7,916 nt of DNA, taken from Prevotellaceae bacterium. Its GTDB lineage: Bacteria > Bacteroidota > Bacteroidia > Bacteroidales > Bacteroidaceae. The notes below the pieces were generated by a model that made no database searches, was not told where the DNA came from, and saw only the letters and a program-made list of their open reading frames with translations. Location of the stretch: contig JAUNIK010000117.1 of the NCBI GenBank assembly GCA_030523505.1, positions 1-7,916 of the forward strand, read 5' to 3'. The position numbers and the translations under genes were made by a program. Below are positions 4,785 through 7,916 of this stretch, one piece after another; the first letter of the stretch is position 1; the number at the start of each line of letters is the position of its first letter.

Positions 4785-6815
4785 ATGCGTAAATTCTTCT
4801 ATTTCATACTCTTTGCTGCTGTCGTCATAAGTTGTGCCAAACTGGACAAAACGTATATTGACGGCGGTTGGTTTGATGAAGACCCACCGAAAGTGCTCGG
4901 GGCTTCACCAGCCGATAAGGCTACGAATGTGAAAAGCAAGAAGATTTCGATAGTCTTTGATGAGTTCATAAAGGTAGAAAACCCAAACGAGAATGTCATC
5001 GTTTCACCACCACAGATAGAACCAGCCGAGATAAAAGCAGCCGGAAAGAAGATTGTGGTGGAGTTGAAGGATACGCTGAAGGAAAATACCACCTATACAG
5101 TGGATTTCTCGGATGCTATCACCGACAACAACGAGAACAATCCTATGGGCAACTACACCTATTCATTCTCAACCGGCAATTCCATCGACACTCTGGAAGT
5201 AAGTGGATATGTGCTTGATGCAGAAACACTGGAACCAATCCAGGGTATTCTCGTCGGTCTCTATGAGGCAGAAGAGGAAGAAACCACCGTTTCCGATGAT
5301 TCATCATCGGTCGAAGACTCCCTCACTACCCTACTCGACTCCATCGATGTTGTGCCTTTCGACTCTACATTCCTCAAAAAGCCATTCCTTCGTGTGGCAC
5401 GCACCGATGGCAACGGACATTTCGTTGTGAAAGGAGTGAAAGAAGGTCGATATAAGGTTTATGCACTCAAAGACCAAGACAATAACTTCATGCTCACCCC
5501 AAAGAGCGGTGAGATGATGGCATTCTACGAAGAGGTTGTGTCACCTTGGGTGTTCGACGATTTCCGTCAGGACACCACTATGCTCGACTCCCTCCGTATC
5601 AAGAGCATTGACCGAGTGCAGTATCGTCATTTCATGCCAGACAATGTAATGCTCATGGCGTTCTCGGAAGCCCAGACCGATAGAGCCTACCTGAAAGCCG
5701 AACGAAAAGATGCTGAGAAGTTCACACTGTTTTACAGTTATGGCGACACCCTTATGCCAGAGATAAAAGGATTGAATTTCGATGCTGAAAATGCGTTCCT
5801 CATAGAGAAAAACGAAAAGCAGGACACCATAACATATTGGTTGCTCGACACAGCATTAGTGAATCAGGACACTCTGGCCATTGAGATGACCTTTCGAATG
5901 ACCGACACTCTGGGTGTTTTGCAAATGCAAACCGAAACCTTGGAAATCCTTGCCAAGACACCATACGAGAAACGTCTGAAGGAAAAAGCAAAGGCTTTTG
6001 AGGCATGGGAAAAACAACAGGCAAAGAAGAAAAAGCGTGGTGAGCCATATGATTCAATCATGCCGCCAGATCCTTTGAAGTTTGAAATACAGTTGCCACA
6101 ACAGATGTCGCCTGACAAGAATGTGACATTGGCTTTCAATACCCCATTGGAGTTGCTCGATTCAGCAAAGATTCATCTCTACATACAACGCGATTCAACA
6201 TGGTTTAATGCCGACTGGGAACTGCGTCAGAAGCCGAATACCGATATCCGAACATTCGAGATTATGGCAGAATGGCAACCGGAATGTGAGTATTCACTTG
6301 AGATTGACTCAGCAGCCTTTGTCGATATCTATGGCTTTGTGTCCGACAAGACAAAGAAGGGACTGAAGGTGAAGAGCCTCAACGACTTCGGAACATTCGA
6401 GGTGACAATGCCTGGAATGGAAGGCAAGAATGTCATTGTGCAATTGATAGAAAACGGTGAGAAACTCTATAAGGAGGTGTTCACCAATACCGGCAATGCT
6501 AAGTTCTTCTATCTGCAGGAAAAGAAATATTTCATGCGTGCTATCGTAGATAGTAACAATAATGGTGTGTGGGATACAGGTAATTTTGCAGAGATGCTTC
6601 AACCAGAACAGGTGTATTATTATCCGAAGGAAATAAACTGCCGTGCTAAGTGGAATCTCACAGAGACCTGGAACGTCACTGCGAAGCCGCGTAACGAGCA
6701 GAAACCATCGTCGCTGGTAAAGACTAAGGCAAAGAAGAAACAACAGCGTACAGGCCGAAATTTGAAGCGAGCACAGGATATGGGCATTGAATTGCCGGCA
6801 AGGTTCAAGAAGTGA
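4785..6815 (+). CDS. Ig-like (Big_5) domain lipoprotein
   Basis: This encodes a 676-residue predicted lipoprotein: a hydrophobic leader (3-15) ends in the lipobox VIS-C17. After Cys17 comes AKLDKT, without an acidic cluster typical of Bacteroidetes surface-export signals, so a periplasm-facing anchor is more likely (inference). Residues about 34-130 form a Big_5 Ig-like domain, with PPKVLGASPADKATNV, IVFDEFIKV and NTTYTVDFSDAI-DNNENNP. A carboxypeptidase-regulatory-like beta domain follows (about 138-240: SGYVLDAETLEPIQG, TDGNGHFVVKGVKEGRYKV). It is interrupted by an acidic, Ser/Thr-rich insert (161-190). Residues 394-418 are Lys-rich and probably helical. A beta-rich C-terminal part carries DSNNNGVWDTG (589-599), which resembles a calcium-binding loop. 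The tail (640-676) is strongly basic. It starts 6 nt after the GH3-family gene and probably shares its promoter. Function is unknown; a cell-envelope structural or assembly role is a guess. The family resemblance to long Bacteroidetes Ig-like proteins is confident. Confidence 0.9.
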   Translation: MRKFFYFILFAAVVISCAKLDKTYIDGGWFDEDPPKVLGASPADKATNVKSKKISIVFDEFIKVENPNENVIVSPPQIEPAEIKAAGKKIVVELKDTLKENTTYTVDFSDAITDNNENNPMGNYTYSFSTGNSIDTLEVSGYVLDAETLEPIQGILVGLYEAEEEETTVSDDSSSVEDSLTTLLDSIDVVPFDSTFLKKPFLRVARTDGNGHFVVKGVKEGRYKVYALKDQDNNFMLTPKSGEMMAFYEEVVSPWVFDDFRQDTTMLDSLRIKSIDRVQYRHFMPDNVMLMAFSEAQTDRAYLKAERKDAEKFTLFYSYGDTLMPEIKGLNFDAENAFLIEKNEKQDTITYWLLDTALVNQDTLAIEMTFRMTDTLGVLQMQTETLEILAKTPYEKRLKEKAKAFEAWEKQQAKKKKRGEPYDSIMPPDPLKFEIQLPQQMSPDKNVTLAFNTPLELLDSAKIHLYIQRDSTWFNADWELRQKPNTDIRTFEIMAEWQPECEYSLEIDSAAFVDIYGFVSDKTKKGLKVKSLNDFGTFEVTMPGMEGKNVIVQLIENGEKLYKEVFTNTGNAKFFYLQEKKYFMRAIVDSNNNGVWDTGNFAEMLQPEQVYYYPKEINCRAKWNLTETWNVTAKPRNEQKPSSLVKTKAKKKQQRTGRNLKRAQDMGIELPARFKK

Positions 6816-6888
6816 AAATATAAAGGAAACAATATACCTTTTGGCACAAGATAATATCGTATTTCTTTATCGAGTCTTTTTATTTTTA

Positions 6889-7021
6889 TCAAGAATTAGA
6901 GAATTAGAGAATTTACTATCCAACATGAGATTTTCCATCCGGATGGCAATTCTAAAATTCTCGAGAATTCAAAGAATTATTATATGCAGAAAATAAAATT
7001 CTCTAATTCTCTAATTCTTGA
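6889..7021. repeat. MITE-like/palindromic element with perfect 26-bp inverted repeats
   Basis: The arms at 6889-6914 and 6996-7021 are exact 26-bp reverse complements built from an 8-bp tandem unit (GAATTAGA, or AATTCTCT on the other arm). The 81-bp centre holds two more perfect palindromes, CCATCCGGATGG (6935-6946) and AATTCTCGAGAATT (6956-6969), the latter reusing the AGAATT/AATTCT wording. The right arm can also pair locally as TTCTTG-A-CAAGAA (7015-7027). No T-run follows on the + strand, so it is not a standard terminator. I see no clear target-site duplication, and no open frame of note. It may be a non-autonomous element, a recombination or repeat family member, or a large RNA structure after the lipoprotein gene. 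Confidence 0.75.
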
Positions 7022-7087
7022 CAAGAAAAAAATATAATATGCCTATTTATATATCATTACTAAGTTAAAAGTAAAAAGTGAAGAATC

Positions 7088-7861
7088 ATGCGCAGAATAT
7101 TATTATCACTTGTATTTATTCTTGTTTGTTGCGGGGTTTCGGCACAGTGCAATTTCAAGAATACAGCCGTAAAAGGTGGTGAATATATTTCATATAACCT
7201 TTATTATAACTGGCAGTTTGTGTGGGTGAAAGCCGGCACAGCCACAATGACTACATCCGAAACCACATACAAAGGTCATCCTGCTTATCGCACATCGCTC
7301 ACAACAAGAGGCAACGGACGCTTGGACGACTTCTTTGTTTTGCGCGACACGCTCCTCGGATACACCACCCTTGATATGGCTCCACTCTATTATAGAAAAG
7401 GTGCCAGAGAGGGAAAATGGTACACTGTGGACGAATGTTTCTACTCCTACCCTAACGGAAACTGTCAGGTGAAGATGCACAGACAGAAAAACAGTGGTGA
7501 TCACGACTGGGCAACACGCACTTTCGAGAACTGTGTCTATGATATGGTGAACATCTTCCAGCGTGCCCGTTCGTTTGATCCAAAGAACTGGAAGCCTGGT
7601 TATGAGGTAAAATTCCAGATTACCGATGGTACGAAGGTGCTAGATGCAAAGATAAAATATTCAGGTAAATCGACAGTCAAGGCTGACAACGGAAAGAAAT
7701 ACAACTGCTTGCAACTGTCTTATATTGAGCGAGACAACGGCAAGGATAAGGAAATATGTCGTTTCCATGTCACTGACGATGCTTTTCATATACCGGTTCG
7801 TTTGGATATGTTCCTGCGTTTTGGTTCAGCCAAAGCCTTTCTCACAAATATAAAACGATAA
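7088..7861 (+). CDS. DUF3108 family exported protein
   Basis: This encodes a 257-residue secreted protein. Residues 1-19 form a signal peptide with cleavage expected after VSA19, leaving Q20-C21; the cysteine context (SAQC) does not make a good lipobox, so a soluble periplasmic protein is most likely. The mature part fits DUF3108: the N-terminal strand pattern GEYISYNLYYNWQFVWVKAG (31-50), the middle CVYDMVNIFQRARSFD (149-164), and the C-terminal RFHVTDDAFHIPVRLDMFLR (225-244). Mature cysteines at 21, 117, 126, 149, 207 and 224 are even in number and could form disulfides. Family members are predicted beta-rich periplasmic proteins of unknown function. The ATG at 7088 is preceded by AAAAAGTGAAGAATC, with no good promoter match found nearby; a gap containing a large inverted repeat separates it from the lipoprotein gene, so co-transcription is uncertain. 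The family call rests on recalled pattern, not a search. Confidence 0.82.
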   Translation: MRRILLSLVFILVCCGVSAQCNFKNTAVKGGEYISYNLYYNWQFVWVKAGTATMTTSETTYKGHPAYRTSLTTRGNGRLDDFFVLRDTLLGYTTLDMAPLYYRKGAREGKWYTVDECFYSYPNGNCQVKMHRQKNSGDHDWATRTFENCVYDMVNIFQRARSFDPKNWKPGYEVKFQITDGTKVLDAKIKYSGKSTVKADNGKKYNCLQLSYIERDNGKDKEICRFHVTDDAFHIPVRLDMFLRFGSAKAFLTNIKR

Positions 7862-7865
7862 GGAA

Positions 7866-7892
7866 ACCTGATTACCGTTTTAGTAATAAGGT
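7866..7892 (+). terminator. Weak hairpin after the DUF3108 gene
   Basis: ACCTGATTAC (7866-7875) and GTAATAAGGT (7883-7892) form 10-nt arms with one G-A mismatch around a 7-nt loop, starting 5 nt after the stop codon. There is no T-run directly after, so it may stabilise the transcript end more than terminate it. Confidence 0.4.
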
Positions 7893-7899
7893 CAATTTG

Positions 7900-7915
7900 T
7901 CGCAAAATCGCAAAT
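7900..7915. repeat. 8-bp tandem pair TCGCAAAA/TCGCAAAT
   Basis: Two adjacent 8-mers differ only in their last base and abut the window edge. They may be the start of a longer array or of the next gene's upstream region; the window ends too soon to tell. Confidence 0.3.
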
Positions 7916-7916
7916 C

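Noticed and set aside
6309..6743. 144-residue minus-strand frame inside the lipoprotein gene
   Set aside because: It is antisense to a well-supported domain region, with Cys/Leu/His-rich composition typical of a reverse-frame artefact.
6787..6996. 69-residue + strand frame after the lipoprotein gene
   Set aside because: It starts within the end of the lipoprotein gene and runs through the inverted repeat element; its composition reflects the repeat and shows no domain or start signal.

Overview
The window looks like a chromosomal segment of a Bacteroidales bacterium, most likely Prevotella-like. The protein families are typical of Bacteroidetes: a secreted GH92 mannosidase, a bacterial GH3-family acyl-adenylating protein, a large Ig-like-domain lipoprotein and a DUF3108 protein. 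The intergenic DNA is AT-rich, and a promoter upstream of the GH3 gene matches the Bacteroidetes consensus TTTG-N19-TAnnTTTG exactly. All four genes are on the + strand. No transposase, phage, CRISPR or RNA gene was recognised.

Positions 1-530 hold no convincing protein gene but are rich in structure. There are diverged direct repeats (10-82), a perfect 19-bp dyad (83-101), and a cluster of DnaA-box-like 9-mers between about 114 and 498. The cluster includes a perfect TTATCCACA directly abutting TTATCCACC (409-426). At its right end, DnaA-box-like sequences and 11-bp inverted repeats surround an AT-rich core, giving an imperfect dyad of about 90 bp. I read this as a possible replication origin (oriC-like) or another DnaA-controlled region. 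This is the most interesting signal in the window, but it is inference: no dnaA gene is visible and GC skew was not computed.

Positions 531-2855 encode a periplasmic GH92 alpha-mannosidase, apparently transcribed alone. It is followed by a hairpin (2871-2890), a 14-bp palindrome (2972-2985), a good intrinsic terminator (2996-3036) and three tandem copies of a 22-bp repeat (3041-3106). A strong consensus promoter (3190-3220) then drives the GH3-family gene, whose start is best placed at ATG 3246. The Ig-like lipoprotein gene begins 6 nt after the GH3 stop, so the two form an operon.

A 272-nt gap follows. It contains a MITE-like or palindromic element (6889-7021) with perfect 26-bp inverted repeats and further palindromes inside. 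The last gene (7088-7861) encodes an exported DUF3108 protein and is followed by a weak hairpin.

The GH92 enzyme would trim mannose from host or yeast-type glycans in the periplasm. The other three genes look like a conserved cell-envelope or housekeeping cluster of unknown role: one cytoplasmic adenylating enzyme and two exported proteins. There is no SusC/SusD pair, sensor or sugar regulator here, so this is not a visible polysaccharide utilisation locus.
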